A stretch of DNA of 64,000 nucleotides from Micromonospora saelicesensis (GCF_900091575.1 NZ_FMCR01000002.1:837760-901759); one strand, 5' to 3'. Shown: positions 1 to 10,462, counted from the stretch's first letter. Numbers and translations are program-made. Notes: generated by a model from the sequence alone, not told the origin.

Positions 1-1916
1 GTGCCGACCTGCTCCCAGGTGGCGCTCCAACCACTGCTCACCTGCTGCCAACCGGTGGGCCAGGTCCAGGTGAGCGTCCAGCCGTCGATCGGGCGGGACC
101 CGTTGTTGATGATCTCTACGCCGCCGATGTAACCGTTGCCCCAGTCATTGTTGGCGCTGAAGCGGACGGTGCACGTACTGGCGGAAGGGCTGCCGGTGGC
201 GAAGGTGAGCGGCGGTGAGGCCCAGGAGACCCGTCCGGCGGTGTCGCGGGCCAGCACGTTGACGGTGTACCTGCTGCCCGGCACGAGGTTGCCGACAGGG
301 AACGAGGTGGACGCCGTCTCGCCGAGCTGCTCGCTGACCGCGCCGTTCTGCCGGTACACCTCGTACTTGGCGATCGGGCTGGCGCCCGGGGTGGACGCCG
401 GCCAGGTGATCGTCGCGGCGCGGTCGGTGACACCGCTCGCGGTCGGCTGGCCCGGTGCCGCCGGCCGACCGGCGGTCGCGCCGGCCGGGCGCAGCACGAG
501 CGTGGTCAACGAGTACGCGGGCAGCGTCCGGTTGGTCGCCGAGCCGGACTGGCTGGTGACGATGGCGGTGGCGCCGTTGGTGAGAGTGGACACCGTCGGC
601 GCGACGGTCGACGGGGTGAACCCGGCGTAGTCGATGGTGACCGGGTGGTCGTTGTCCGGGTCCTTGTTCACCAGCAGCACGGCGAGCTCGCCGTTGCTCC
701 GGCGGACGGCGTGGGCGGTGACCAGAGGCTCGTCGGTGCCGGCGCGAACGAACTGGTCGCCGGTCTTCGCGAAGAGCTTCATCATGCTCAGCCCGTGGTA
801 CGGCGCGAACGGTGTGTTCAGCGGCGGTTGGCAGACCGAGCCGTCCTCGGTGCAGGCCCCGCTGGAGAGCATCCCGAAGTCGCCGTAGTCGGTCTGACCG
901 GCCACCTGCGTCACGGTGCCCATGCCGTTGTGCACGTTCCACCAGTGGGCGGTGAAGACGCCGTTCTCCAGCAGACCGCTGTAGACGTCGGCCAGGAACA
1001 GCGCGGCCGGTTGGGTGTTGCGGCCGGCGTCGACGTTCAGCTCGGTGAAGCTGATGCCGATGCGGTCGGCGTTCGGGCCGGCGTACCGGGCGAGTTGCTG
1101 CCGCAGCAGGTAGGTGGCGTCGGGAAGGTGGTTGACGCGGGCCAGCGACTCGGCCGCGGTGCCGCCCGGGTACCAGTGCACATCCACGAAGTCGATCTTC
1201 GGGCCGGCGATGGAGAGCACCGTCTGGTTCCACGGGCCCGGATCGCTGCCGGCGGTGATCCCGTCCGGCCAGTTGCCCGGCATGGTCAGCACCGCTCCGA
1301 CCTTGATGCTGGGGTCGACCGCCTTCATCGCGTCGGCGTACTCGACGACCAGCCTCGCGTACTGTGTCGCGCTCTTGTCGGGGTGGTCGTCGGCCTCCCA
1401 CGCGGACCCGTAGTGGCCGTTGCCGTAGTTCTCGTTGCCGACGGTCCAGTAACGCGCGTCGTAGCCCTTGGTCACGTTGGCGTACCGCACCCAGTCGGCG
1501 GCCTCGGCGGGCGTACCGGTGCCGTAGTTCGCGATGATCATCGGCTGCGCGCCGACGCGCCGGACGGCCGCCATGAAGGTGTCGAAGTCGGTCCCCGGCG
1601 CGACGTAACCGCCGGGCGCGGTGTGGTCCTTCCAGTGGTAGATGTCGGCGTACGAGCCGCCGGGGTAGCGCATCATCTGCACGCCGGCATCTCTGAGCAG
1701 GTCCGACGTCTCGGCGGTGCCGAGGTTCGTATCCCAGATGGCGTGGTTGACGCCGAGAGCGGTGTCCGGCACGGTCGCCAGTCCCGCGCGGGTGTTGACG
1801 GTCACGGTGACCGGGTCGGCTGCCGCGCTGGCGGTCGGCGGGTTGACGCCCGCGAGCGCACTCGCTGCGAGCAGCAGGCCCGCCAGGAGTGCTGCTCGGG
1901 TCTTCGGTTTACGCAT
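1..1916 (-). CDS. Secreted clan GH-A glycoside hydrolase (alpha-L-arabinofuranosidase-like) with Fn3 and CBM2, 3' end cut by window edge
   Basis: The ATG at 1916 follows a good AAGGAA ribosome-binding site and opens a Sec signal peptide (about residues 1-32, ending ASAAAD). A catalytic barrel of about 450 residues follows. It contains a VGNENYG segment (acid/base E162 after N161) and an SFTELNV segment (nucleophile E292), the Asn-Glu/Glu pair typical of clan GH-A families such as GH51, GH39 and GH44. Next come a fibronectin type III domain (about 455-545) and the start of a CBM2 cellulose-binding domain (from about 550, with NNDWGNGY and GWTLTW). At least 638 residues are encoded and the C-terminus lies outside the window. 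It probably acts outside the cell on plant cell-wall arabinan, xylan or cellulose. The exact GH family cannot be fixed by eye. Confidence 0.85.
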   Translation of the reverse strand, partial: MRKPKTRAALLAGLLLAASALAGVNPPTASAAADPVTVTVNTRAGLATVPDTALGVNHAIWDTNLGTAETSDLLRDAGVQMMRYPGGSYADIYHWKDHTAPGGYVAPGTDFDTFMAAVRRVGAQPMIIANYGTGTPAEAADWVRYANVTKGYDARYWTVGNENYGNGHYGSAWEADDHPDKSATQYARLVVEYADAMKAVDPSIKVGAVLTMPGNWPDGITAGSDPGPWNQTVLSIAGPKIDFVDVHWYPGGTAAESLARVNHLPDATYLLRQQLARYAGPNADRIGISFTELNVDAGRNTQPAALFLADVYSGLLENGVFTAHWWNVHNGMGTVTQVAGQTDYGDFGMLSSGACTEDGSVCQPPLNTPFAPYHGLSMMKLFAKTGDQFVRAGTDEPLVTAHAVRRSNGELAVLLVNKDPDNDHPVTIDYAGFTPSTVAPTVSTLTNGATAIVTSQSGSATNRTLPAYSLTTLVLRPAGATAGRPAAPGQPTASGVTDRAATITWPASTPGASPIAKYEVYRQNGAVSEQLGETASTSFPVGNLVPGSRYTVNVLARDTAGRVSWASPPLTFATGSPSASTCTVRFSANNDWGNGYIGGVEIINNGSRPIDGWTLTWTWPTGWQQVSSGWSATWEQVG

Positions 1917-2101
1917 GGGCGGGGTTCCTTCACGCAGATGAGGCGCCCGACCGGTCAGGGTGCGACGCGGGGACGGGCGATCTCGTGGACGGCAGACTCT
2001 GGTTGGTCCATCGCTTGTGTCACCGTCCCCCGGAGATCACATCTGGATCCCGGCTGCCCAGTGGACGGGCGTCAGCCCCGCGCGTGGCTCTTCATCGACG
2101 T

Positions 2102-2127
2102 ACCACAATGGCACTGTCGGTACGACA
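2102..2127. promoter_or_regulatory. Candidate operator pair upstream of the GH-A gene
   Basis: TGTCGGTACGACA (2115-2127) is a perfect 5-bp-arm dyad. Beside it is a diverged copy of the same half sites around GTACCACAA (2100-2109). They lie about 200 bp upstream of the minus-strand glycosidase and could be a repressor site. The evidence is sequence symmetry only. Confidence 0.25.
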
Positions 2128-2140
2128 ATCTCAAGGTGCG

Positions 2141-2296
2141 TCAGGCGTCGTCTTCGCCGCGCTCGCCGCGCCCTGAACGACGCCCACGGACACTGACGGC
2201 AGCCAGCAGAGTGACGACCGCGGCGGCCAGTTGCAGCACGCCGCCGAGCAGATCGACCACGCCGGAGATGGCAGTAGCGTCTGGCAGATGGGTCAT
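2141..2296 (-). CDS. Small single-pass membrane protein, 51 aa
   Basis: The ATG at 2296 is preceded at 7 nt by a strong CCCGGAGGC ribosome-binding site. The 51-residue product has a central hydrophobic stretch (GVVDLLGGVLQLAAAVVTLLAAVSV) followed by a basic and acidic tail. A longer reading starting at 2398 lacks any ribosome-binding signal. No family is recognised. It stands alone between two divergent secreted-enzyme genes. A micro-protein of the inner membrane is the simplest reading, but the short length leaves room for doubt. Confidence 0.5.
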   Translation of the reverse strand: MTHLPDATAISGVVDLLGGVLQLAAAVVTLLAAVSVRGRRSGRGERGEDDA

Positions 2297-4058
<1,762 letters not shown>

Positions 4059-4102
4059 CGCGGTGACCGACGGCGCGTACCCGTCGGTTGCTCGTGCGGG
4101 TG

Positions 4103-4143
4103 GCGTCCCGCTGCTCGGGCCCGGACTCCGAACAGCGGGACGC
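4103..4143 (+). terminator. Hairpin terminator after the esterase
   Basis: Arms 4103-4118 and 4128-4143 pair over 16 bp with one mismatch, 45 bp after the esterase stop. A second 11-bp perfect hairpin with a GGTT loop follows at 4202-4227. Neither has a U-tract, as is common in high-GC actinobacteria. Confidence 0.65.
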
Positions 4144-4466
4144 GACCCGGCGGCCAGGGCTGGGGGCGACGGTCGCCATCAGAGCGGCCCAGGTGCGGGC
4201 TCCTGCCCAGCGGGTTCGCTGGGCAGGTGAGCGGACCGGCTGTCGTCGCACGACCGTCCGGCTGCTGCGTGCCCTGGAATTTCGGTGGCCGTTCATGCCT
4301 CGGCCGCGTGGCGCGCGGGTCGCCCAGTGGTGGTCTCGGGCCGTCTCGCGCCGGCCACGTGCCACCCGCCCCACGCCACGATCGTCGTCCAGCACGCCTC
4401 GGGCCAATGGCGACAGCTCCGTCACAGCGGCCTGAGGGCGGTCGAGGATCGACGACTGTCCGTCAC

Positions 4467-4478
4467 GTTAGCGCTAAC
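4467..4478. promoter_or_regulatory. LacI-family operator GTTAGCGCTAAC
   Basis: This is a perfect 12-bp palindrome with the central AGCGCT typical of LacI-family operators, about 100 bp upstream of the SanA-like gene. A second small dyad, TTGTC-N4-GACAA, follows at 4488-4501. The LacI gene at 5323-6339 is a nearby candidate regulator, but that link is inferred. Confidence 0.55.
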
Positions 4479-4578
4479 AGCGAGCGATTGTCCATAGACA
4501 ACGGCCTTCGTCTGCTGCTCGGGACGGTCGCGGGGACGCCGACGACAGTCGGGAGCGCGGGCGGAATAGCCTTGCGGC

Positions 4579-5286
4579 ATGCGGGGACGATTCGGCGCGG
4601 CCAGGCGGTGGTACGGGGAGCACCGGCGGTTGGTCCGTCGCACAGTCCTTGCGCTCGCGGTGGGGGCGGTGGCGCTGACCGGGGGCACTGTGGCCAGCGT
4701 GTCGTGGATCCGCGACACCGCGCAGGGCCACCTCTACGGTGAGGCCGAGGTGCCGGACGCGCCGGTCGCCCTGGTCCTGGGCACCAAGGTGGACGCGGAC
4801 GGCACGCCCTCACCCGTCCTCACCGCCCGGTTGGAGATCGCGCGGCGGCTGTTCGACGCCGGCAAGGTGCGGGCGATCCTCGTTTCGGGCGACAACATGA
4901 ACGCCGACTACAACGAGCCCGCCGCGATGCGGAACTGGCTGGTGCAGCGGGGCGTACCAGCGCACAAGGTGGTGCCGGACTACGCCGGCTTCGACACGTA
5001 CGACTCGTGTGCGCGCGCTGAGCGGATCTTCGGGGTGCGGCAAGCCACAGTGGTGACCCAGACCTTCCACCTTCCGCGCGCCGTGGCGCTGTGCCGGCGC
5101 CTCGGCATCGACGCCAACGGCGTGGGCGACGACAGCGCGAAGCGGTACGCCCAGACGTGGTGGTTCAGTTCGTCCCGGGAGAACGGCGCCTGCGTGAAGG
5201 CCGCGCTGGACCTGCTCTCCGGTCGGGATCCGGCGCACCTCGGCCGCCGGGAGACGGGCGTCGACGACGCTCTGCGCGACGACTGA
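4579..5286 (+). CDS. SanA/YdcF-like DUF218 inner-membrane protein
   Basis: The 235-residue product has an N-terminal membrane anchor (about 20-42) followed by a DUF218 domain with the hallmark VALVLGTKV strand, an ILVSGDN motif, the NEPAAMRNWLVQRG helix and VTQTFHLPRA. This matches the SanA branch (vancomycin exclusion in Enterobacteria), thought to act on the envelope. The ATG at 4579 has only a weak Shine-Dalgarno. An upstream GTTAGCGCTAAC palindrome suggests control by a LacI-family repressor, which is odd for this family. The gene is monocistronic, and LacI lies convergent 36 bp downstream. Confidence 0.85.
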   Translation: MRGRFGAARRWYGEHRRLVRRTVLALAVGAVALTGGTVASVSWIRDTAQGHLYGEAEVPDAPVALVLGTKVDADGTPSPVLTARLEIARRLFDAGKVRAILVSGDNMNADYNEPAAMRNWLVQRGVPAHKVVPDYAGFDTYDSCARAERIFGVRQATVVTQTFHLPRAVALCRRLGIDANGVGDDSAKRYAQTWWFSSSRENGACVKAALDLLSGRDPAHLGRRETGVDDALRDD

Positions 5287-5322
5287 CGTCAGCACCGAAC
5301 GCGTTCGCGCCGACCGCGCCGC

Positions 5323-6339
5323 TCAGCGGGGCGGGCCGGCGCTGTCGCGGACGATGAGTTCGGTGGCGAGTTCGACCCGGGGGCTCTCGGTCCTCTCGCC
5401 GCCGGCAAGGCGCAGCACGGTCCGCGCGGCCAGCATGCCCATCTCGGCCAGGGGTTGCCGGACGGTGGTCAGCGGTGGCGAGCACCAGCGCACCTCCGGC
5501 AGATCGTCGAAGCCGACCACGCTGACGTCGTCGGGCACCCGCAGACCCCGTTTGCGGACCGCCTCGTACACGCCGAGTGCCATCTGATCGCTGGAGGCGC
5601 AGATGGCGGTGGGCGGGTCGGGCAGGGCCAGTAGTTGCGTACCCGCGGTGAAGCCGGCCTCGTGGTAGAAGTTGCCGGGGCGGATCAGGGAATCGTCGAC
5701 GGGGATCCCGGCGGCGCCGAGGGCGGCCCGGTAGCCGTCCATCCTTGCCCGGCTGCACATCAGGTGCGGCGGGCCGGCGATGAAGCCGATGCGACGGTGG
5801 CCGAGGCTGATCAGGTACTGGTTGGCGCTGAGGCTGCCCGCCCAGTTGGTGGCGCCGATGGTGGGTGACTCCTGCGGGTCGACCCCGGCCGGGTCGATGA
5901 TGACGACCGGCAGGTGGAGCCGGCGCAGCTCGGCCTGCAACGGTGGGTTCACCATCGAGGTCACGAAGATGATTCCCTCGGTGGAGCGCGTGCGCATGTT
6001 GTCGAGCCACTGCTTGGCCGAGGAGATGCGCCAGTGGATGGCCGACACGACGGTGCCGACGCCGCTGGTCTGGCCGACGTCCTCCACCCCACGGATGATC
6101 TCCACGGCCCACGGGCTGTCCAGGTCGTTGAAGACCAAATCGATGAGGGCGGCGTCGGTGCGCCGGGCCGGTGAGCGGCGGCGGTAGCCGTGCCGGTTGA
6201 GTAGCGCCTCGACGCGTTCGCGGGTGTCGGGGGCGACGTCGGAGCGGCCGTTGATGACCCGGGAGACGGTGGGCACGGAGACTCCGGCCAACCGCGCGAT
6301 CATGGCGATGGTGACGTTTCGGCCGTTCTCCGTGCCCAC
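5323..6339 (-). CDS. LacI-family transcriptional regulator, probable repressor of the divergent GH43 gene
   Basis: The N-terminal helix-turn-helix reads VTIAMIARLAGVSVPTVSRVING. A periplasmic-binding-type sensor domain follows to residue 338, ending in the QPLAEMG...A...L motif common to LacI proteins. I chose the GTG at 6339 because it follows CAGGGGGGAC. The upstream ATG at 6378 would place the CGAAACTTTC operator-like element inside the coding region. The gene is divergent from a GH43 beta-xylosidase and close in type to actinobacterial xylan-utilisation repressors such as BxlR. The likely effector is a xylo-oligosaccharide or arabinose. The effector and the operator are inferred. Confidence 0.88.
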   Translation of the reverse strand: MGTENGRNVTIAMIARLAGVSVPTVSRVINGRSDVAPDTRERVEALLNRHGYRRRSPARRTDAALIDLVFNDLDSPWAVEIIRGVEDVGQTSGVGTVVSAIHWRISSAKQWLDNMRTRSTEGIIFVTSMVNPPLQAELRRLHLPVVIIDPAGVDPQESPTIGATNWAGSLSANQYLISLGHRRIGFIAGPPHLMCSRARMDGYRAALGAAGIPVDDSLIRPGNFYHEAGFTAGTQLLALPDPPTAICASSDQMALGVYEAVRKRGLRVPDDVSVVGFDDLPEVRWCSPPLTTVRQPLAEMGMLAARTVLRLAGGERTESPRVELATELIVRDSAGPPR

Positions 6340-6366
6340 GGTCCCCCCTGCGGAGCTATGGATCTC

Positions 6367-6376
6367 CGAAACTTTC
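6367..6376. promoter_or_regulatory. CGAAACTTTC element in the LacI-GH43 intergenic region
   Basis: CGAAACTTTC is nearly the palindrome CGAAA-C-TTTCG, a motif known upstream of streptomycete xylanase genes. It sits between the chosen LacI start (6339) and the GH43 start (6546), where one repressor could control both directions. Confidence 0.5.
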
Positions 6377-6545
6377 AATGCTTCGCCGGTAATGTCGATC
6401 GATGGCCGGCACGCTACGAGCTGTTGTCCCAGCGGTCAAGACCTCTGTCCTATTGCGAAGAGACCGGCTAGCGTAAGCAGGGCTTCCAGTGATCCGGGAC
6501 CACGATTTTCCGGAAGTTCCAGACAGCCCGTCCAGAGGAGTGCTC

Positions 6546-8171
6546 GTGTCGACCGACATCGCTAACGTGGCGACCGCTACCCGGTCGATCCGCAATCCCG
6601 TCCTCGCCGGGTTCCACCCGGACCCGTCGATCCTGCGCGTCGGCGACGACTACTACCTGGCCACCTCGACCTTCGAGTGGTATCCGGGCGTCCTCGTGCA
6701 CCACTCGCGTGATCTGGTGAACTGGCGCAGCCTGGGTGGGATCATCACCGATCGGCGCCTGCTCGATCTGCGCGGATGCGGCGACTCCAACGGGGTGTGG
6801 GCGCCAGACCTGACGTACCACGACGGTCAGTTCCACCTCGTCTACAGCGACGTGGCAAGCTTCGCCAGCGGCTACTGGGATCCGCAGAACTTCCTGGTCA
6901 CCGCCGAGGACATCACCGGCCCCTGGTCCGATCCGGTGAAACTGCACGGGCGCGGGTTCGACGCGTCGCTGTTCCACGACGACGACGGCACCACCTGGCT
7001 GCTGGGCATGAGCGCGGACTGGCGACCCGGCCGCGACCGCTTTGGTGGCATCGAGATCCAGCAGTACGACCGGGCCGCACGCCGTCTGGTCGGCAGCCCC
7101 CGCATCCTGTTCACCGGCTCCCCGGTCGGGGTCACCGAGGGTCCGCACCTGTACCGCCACGACGGCTGGTACTGGCTGATCACCGCCGAGGGCGGCACCA
7201 GCTGGGAACACCAGGTCACCGTGGCGCGGTCCCGCGAGCTGTTCGGACCGTACGAGGTGGACCCGGACGGGCCACTGCTCACCTCCTTCGGGCGGCCCGA
7301 CCTGCGGTTGCAGAAGGCGGGTCACGGCAGCCTGGTCCACACGCAGAACGGCGAGTGGTACCTGGCCCACCTGGTTGGCCGCCCGTACTCCCCGCTGGGC
7401 AACTGTGTGCTGGGTCGGGAGACCGCGATCCAGCGGGTCGAGTGGCCGTCGGGCGGCTGGCCGCGGATCGCCGGAGGGGTGCCCGCGGACGACGTCGTCG
7501 CACCCGACCTGCCCGCGCACCCCTGGCCGGCGGAGCCCGAGACGGACCACTTCGACGCCCCCGAGCTGGGCCGGTGCTGGTCGACGCTGCGTCGGCCGGC
7601 CACCCCCGACTGGGTCGACCTGCACACCCGCCCGTCGTACCTGCGGGTCCACGGCGGGCAGTCGCCGGTCGGTCGACAGGCACCCAGCCTGGTCGGACGA
7701 CGCGTCGGGGCAAGGGAGTGCTCGCTGGAGACGGTGGTGGAGTTCGAACCGGCCGACCACCGTCAGCTCACCGGAATCACCGCCTACTACAACACGCTCA
7801 ACTGGCACCACCTCTACCTGACCCGGGCCGACGACGGCCGGACGGTGCTGGAGCTGCTCAGTTCCGACAACGGGCGGCGCACCGCGTACCCCGAGCTGAC
7901 CGTCGATGCCGACGGCGTCACCCGGGTCGGCCTGCGGGCCGTCTTCGACGGGCCGGCGGTGCGCTTCGACTACGACCTCGGCGCCGGTTGGCAGCGGCTA
8001 CCGGTCGAGCTGGACGCGACCATCCTGTCCGACGAGCACGCCGCGCTGATCATCGACGGTGAGCCGGCGGCGTGGGGCTTCACCGGGGCGTTTCTCGGCC
8101 TGTGGGTGCAGGACCTGGGCGGCGACGGCGTGCACGCCGACTTCGACCTGGCCACCTACCGGGAACAGTGA
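6546..8171 (+). CDS. GH43 family beta-xylosidase/alpha-L-arabinofuranosidase (intracellular)
   Basis: The 541-residue protein has no signal peptide. The GH43 five-bladed propeller carries the general base in FHPDPSI (D26), the pKa modulator in GFDASLFHD (D139) and the general acid in VTEGPHLY (E198). The C-terminal half is the beta-sandwich domain (DUF1349-like, about residues 320-541) of XynB-type xylosidases. Start GTG 6546 follows AGAGGAG at 5 nt. Residues encoded further upstream to 6489 are not supported by a ribosome-binding site. It would hydrolyse imported xylo-oligosaccharides and is divergent from its probable LacI regulator. A perfect terminator hairpin follows 4 nt after the stop. 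Confidence 0.92.
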   Translation: MSTDIANVATATRSIRNPVLAGFHPDPSILRVGDDYYLATSTFEWYPGVLVHHSRDLVNWRSLGGIITDRRLLDLRGCGDSNGVWAPDLTYHDGQFHLVYSDVASFASGYWDPQNFLVTAEDITGPWSDPVKLHGRGFDASLFHDDDGTTWLLGMSADWRPGRDRFGGIEIQQYDRAARRLVGSPRILFTGSPVGVTEGPHLYRHDGWYWLITAEGGTSWEHQVTVARSRELFGPYEVDPDGPLLTSFGRPDLRLQKAGHGSLVHTQNGEWYLAHLVGRPYSPLGNCVLGRETAIQRVEWPSGGWPRIAGGVPADDVVAPDLPAHPWPAEPETDHFDAPELGRCWSTLRRPATPDWVDLHTRPSYLRVHGGQSPVGRQAPSLVGRRVGARECSLETVVEFEPADHRQLTGITAYYNTLNWHHLYLTRADDGRTVLELLSSDNGRRTAYPELTVDADGVTRVGLRAVFDGPAVRFDYDLGAGWQRLPVELDATILSDEHAALIIDGEPAAWGFTGAFLGLWVQDLGGDGVHADFDLATYREQ

Positions 8172-8175
8172 CCGC

Positions 8176-8204
8176 GCGGACGGCACTCGGCGGGTGCCGT
8201 CCGC
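8176..8204. terminator. Bidirectional hairpin terminator
   Basis: Perfect 11-bp stem (8176-8186 with 8194-8204) and a 7-nt loop, between the convergent GH43 and lipoprotein genes. Confidence 0.75.
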
Positions 8205-8217
8205 GTGCCCACACGTC

Positions 8218-8841
8218 CTACCTGGCCTGAGCGGCGACGGCCCGTAGCTGGCCGAGAGTGGTGCGGAAACCGTGGCCGGACGCGGCCGGGTCCTCGGCGT
8301 TCAGGCCGCTGACGGCCATGGTCTGCGAGCGGGTCGTGGCGACGGCCTCCGCGCCGGACCCGGTCAGGTCGAACACGCCGAAGTCGCCGCTGAGCGTCCG
8401 GAACGTCGGGGCAGCCGGGTCCTGGGCGAGGTAGAGCACCACGACCTGGCCGGCCTCGAGCTTCGACATGTGCACCATGTCCGGCACACCGGAGGGCAGC
8501 GGGGCGAGCGTGATCCGCGCCCCGGCCCGCACTGTCGATCCGGTCGTCGCGCGCAGCACCTCGTCGACCCGGAATCCGACCGCCTCGACCTCACCGCGTA
8601 CGACCAGGTCCGCGGTGTCGCTGAGCTGTCGCACTGTGGCGTACCCACGCAGCTTGCCCTTGATCGGCGGGGGCGCGACGTCGGTCGGCGTGGCCGCGCT
8701 GCTCGGGGCGGCGCTGCTCGGGGCGGGCGCGGCGGCCGGGTCGGCGCCACCGCCGCTGCCGCAGGCGGCCAGGGCCGCGGCGGACAGCACGGCGGCGGCC
8801 GTGGCCCACAGCGGCCGGGTACGGCGAAGGTCGACTGCCAT
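8218..8841 (-). CDS. Secreted lipoprotein of unknown function
   Basis: The 207-residue product has a basic start, a hydrophobic helix and a clear lipobox LAAC (Cys about 27), followed by a Gly/Pro/Ala/Ser linker and a compact C-terminal domain of about 140 residues. A GAGGAG ribosome-binding site precedes the ATG. The mature domain opens with KLRGYATVRQLSDTADLVVRGEVEA and contains a VVLYLAQDP strand. This type of all-beta lipoprotein is frequent in actinomycetes but has no assigned role that I recognise. It is convergent to GH43 and divergent from the chitosanase. Confidence 0.75.
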   Translation of the reverse strand: MAVDLRRTRPLWATAAAVLSAAALAACGSGGGADPAAAPAPSSAAPSSAATPTDVAPPPIKGKLRGYATVRQLSDTADLVVRGEVEAVGFRVDEVLRATTGSTVRAGARITLAPLPSGVPDMVHMSKLEAGQVVVLYLAQDPAAPTFRTLSGDFGVFDLTGSGAEAVATTRSQTMAVSGLNAEDPAASGHGFRTTLGQLRAVAAQAR

Positions 8842-8995
8842 GGAACGCTCCTCGCGTCTTGGTGCCGTCCCGGGCCGTCTCGCTCGGTTCCGACGGACCG
8901 GCCCCTTGATCAGTTACGGCCTGACGATAGCCACCGGCGGGTACGTGCCGCCAACGACGGGATGAACAGACGCCGTCACGCCTCGCGGTCGTCGA

Positions 8996-9024
8996 TTGAC
9001 GAGGAATCGACGTACTGGTATCTG
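8996..9024 (+). promoter_or_regulatory. Candidate sigma-70 promoter of the chitosanase gene
   Basis: TTGACG (8996-9001), a 17-bp spacer and TATCTG (9019-9024) lie about 100 bp upstream of the chitosanase ATG in a locally AT-rich patch. The next bases contain CTGTTAATACAG, a further dyad that may be an operator. Confidence 0.45.
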
Positions 9025-9126
9025 TTAATACAGTTTCCTGATGCTCGCGGTGCCCGCCGGGGCCGAACCGCCGCGCCAGGCCACCGACCGGCTGGCGGCA
9101 CGCCGCCCCTTCCCCGAGGAACACGC

Positions 9127-10332
9127 ATGGTTCACAAGAGAACAGCCGCCTACCTCGTGGGCACCCTGCTGGTTGGCGTCGCCGCCGTCGGCTACGGCCT
9201 GCCGTCGGCCAGCGCCGCGACCGCCGGCCCGATCACCGGCCTCGGTGGTAAGTGCATCGACGTGGCCGGCGCCAGCTCGGCCAACGGCACGCCCGTCCAG
9301 CTCTACGACTGCAACGGCAGCGCGGCCCAGACGTGGACCGTCGGCAACACCGACAACTCGATCCGGGCACTCGGCAAGTGCCTCGACGTCACCGCCGCGT
9401 CGACCGCGAACGGCGCCAAGGTGCAGCTGTACGACTGCAACAACACCGGCGCGCAGAAGTGGACCCCCAGCAACGGCGCGCTCGTCAACTCCGGCTCCGG
9501 CAGGTGCCTCGACGTCACCGACCGGAGCACCGCGAACGGCGCCCGGTTGCAGATCTGGACCTGCGGCGGCACCACGAACCAGCGGTGGACCCTGCCGGGC
9601 GGCGGCAGCACGCCCACGCCCACCACCCCGAGCGGGACCAACCTCGACGACCCGGCGAAGAAGAACGTAGCCATGCAACTCGTCTCGGCCGCGGAAAACT
9701 CCTCGCTCGACTGGCGCGCGCAGTTCTCCTACATCGAGGACATCGGCGACGGGCGCGGCTACACCGCCGGCATCATCGGCTTCTGCTCCGGCACCGGCGA
9801 CATGCTCGAACTGGTCGAGGCGTACACCCGCACCAAGCCAGGCAACGTGCTCGCCGGCTACCTGCCGGCGCTGCGCAACGTCAACGGCACCCCGTCGCAC
9901 GCCGGCCTCGACCCCAACTTCCCCCGCGACTGGCGCACCGCGGCCACCGACTCGGTGTTCCAGGCCGCCCAGGAGGCCGAACGCGACCGGGTCTACTTCA
10001 ACCCGTCGGTACGCGACGGCAAGAACGACCAGGTCCGGGCACTCGGCCAGTTCGCCTACTACGACGCGGCGGTCATGCACGGGTACGAGGGCATGCGCCA
10101 GATCCGCAACCGTGCCCTGAACCGGGCCAAGCCGCCAGCCCAGGGCGGTGACGAGCGGACCTGGCTCAACGCGTTCCTCGACGAGCGGGTCATCGAGATG
10201 AAGAAGGAAGAGGCCCACTCGGACACCTCCCGCGTCGACACCGCCCAGCGGGTGTTCCTCAACAACGGCAACTTCAACCTCAACACCCCACTGGTGTTCG
10301 CCGTCTACGGCGACCAGTTCCGCATCGGCTAG
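9127..10332 (+). CDS. GH46 chitosanase with N-terminal CBM13 (ricin-B) domain, secreted
   Basis: The 401-residue protein starts at ATG 9127 with a signal peptide cut near SASAAT (about residue 28). A CBM13 trefoil with three repeats (AQTW, AQKW and NQRW) occupies about 33-155. A Pro/Thr linker leads to a GH46 chitosanase domain (about 175-401). The catalytic acid is E190 in SAAENSSLDW and the catalytic Asp is D208 in DIGDGRGY, exactly 18 residues apart as in Streptomyces N174 chitosanase (E22/D40). It hydrolyses chitosan outside the cell. Most well-known GH46 enzymes are a bare catalytic domain, so the N-terminal CBM13 is a notable fusion. Confidence 0.93.
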   Translation: MVHKRTAAYLVGTLLVGVAAVGYGLPSASAATAGPITGLGGKCIDVAGASSANGTPVQLYDCNGSAAQTWTVGNTDNSIRALGKCLDVTAASTANGAKVQLYDCNNTGAQKWTPSNGALVNSGSGRCLDVTDRSTANGARLQIWTCGGTTNQRWTLPGGGSTPTPTTPSGTNLDDPAKKNVAMQLVSAAENSSLDWRAQFSYIEDIGDGRGYTAGIIGFCSGTGDMLELVEAYTRTKPGNVLAGYLPALRNVNGTPSHAGLDPNFPRDWRTAATDSVFQAAQEAERDRVYFNPSVRDGKNDQVRALGQFAYYDAAVMHGYEGMRQIRNRALNRAKPPAQGGDERTWLNAFLDERVIEMKKEEAHSDTSRVDTAQRVFLNNGNFNLNTPLVFAVYGDQFRIG

Positions 10333-10349
10333 TTCGGAGCCCGCAGACG

Positions 10350-10378
10350 CTCAGGGCGCCGCCTCGCGGCGCCCTGAG
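10350..10378 (+). terminator. Hairpin terminator of the chitosanase gene
   Basis: An 11-bp perfect stem (10350-10360 with 10368-10378), extendable by two pairs into the loop, lies 18 bp after the stop codon. Confidence 0.75.
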
Positions 10379-10402
10379 CCCCGCTCGGGACCGGAAGCAG
10401 CC

Positions 10403-10433
10403 TTGCCTTGACGCTGACGACAAGGTTTAGCCT
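10403..10433 (+). promoter_or_regulatory. MerR-type promoter/operator
   Basis: TTGCCT (10403-10408) and TAGCCT (10428-10433) are separated by 19 bp, the long spacer characteristic of MerR-activated promoters. Within it, CCTTGACG-CTGA-CGACAAGG (10406-10425) is a 20-bp dyad with one mismatched pair. It sits about 30 bp before the MerR start, suggesting autoregulation of merR and trx. Confidence 0.55.
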
Positions 10434-10462
10434 GGTCGCGACAGGCTGGTCGAGGAGGTCTG

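Larger units (their letters stand above)
4059..4578. other. Intergenic region between esterase and SanA-like gene
   Basis: This 520-bp stretch has no credible gene. It holds two terminator-like hairpins (4103-4143 and 4202-4227), a perfect LacI-type palindrome (4467-4478) and a TTGTC/GACAA dyad (4488-4501). The several overlapping readings in it are GC-rich noise. Confidence 0.6.
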
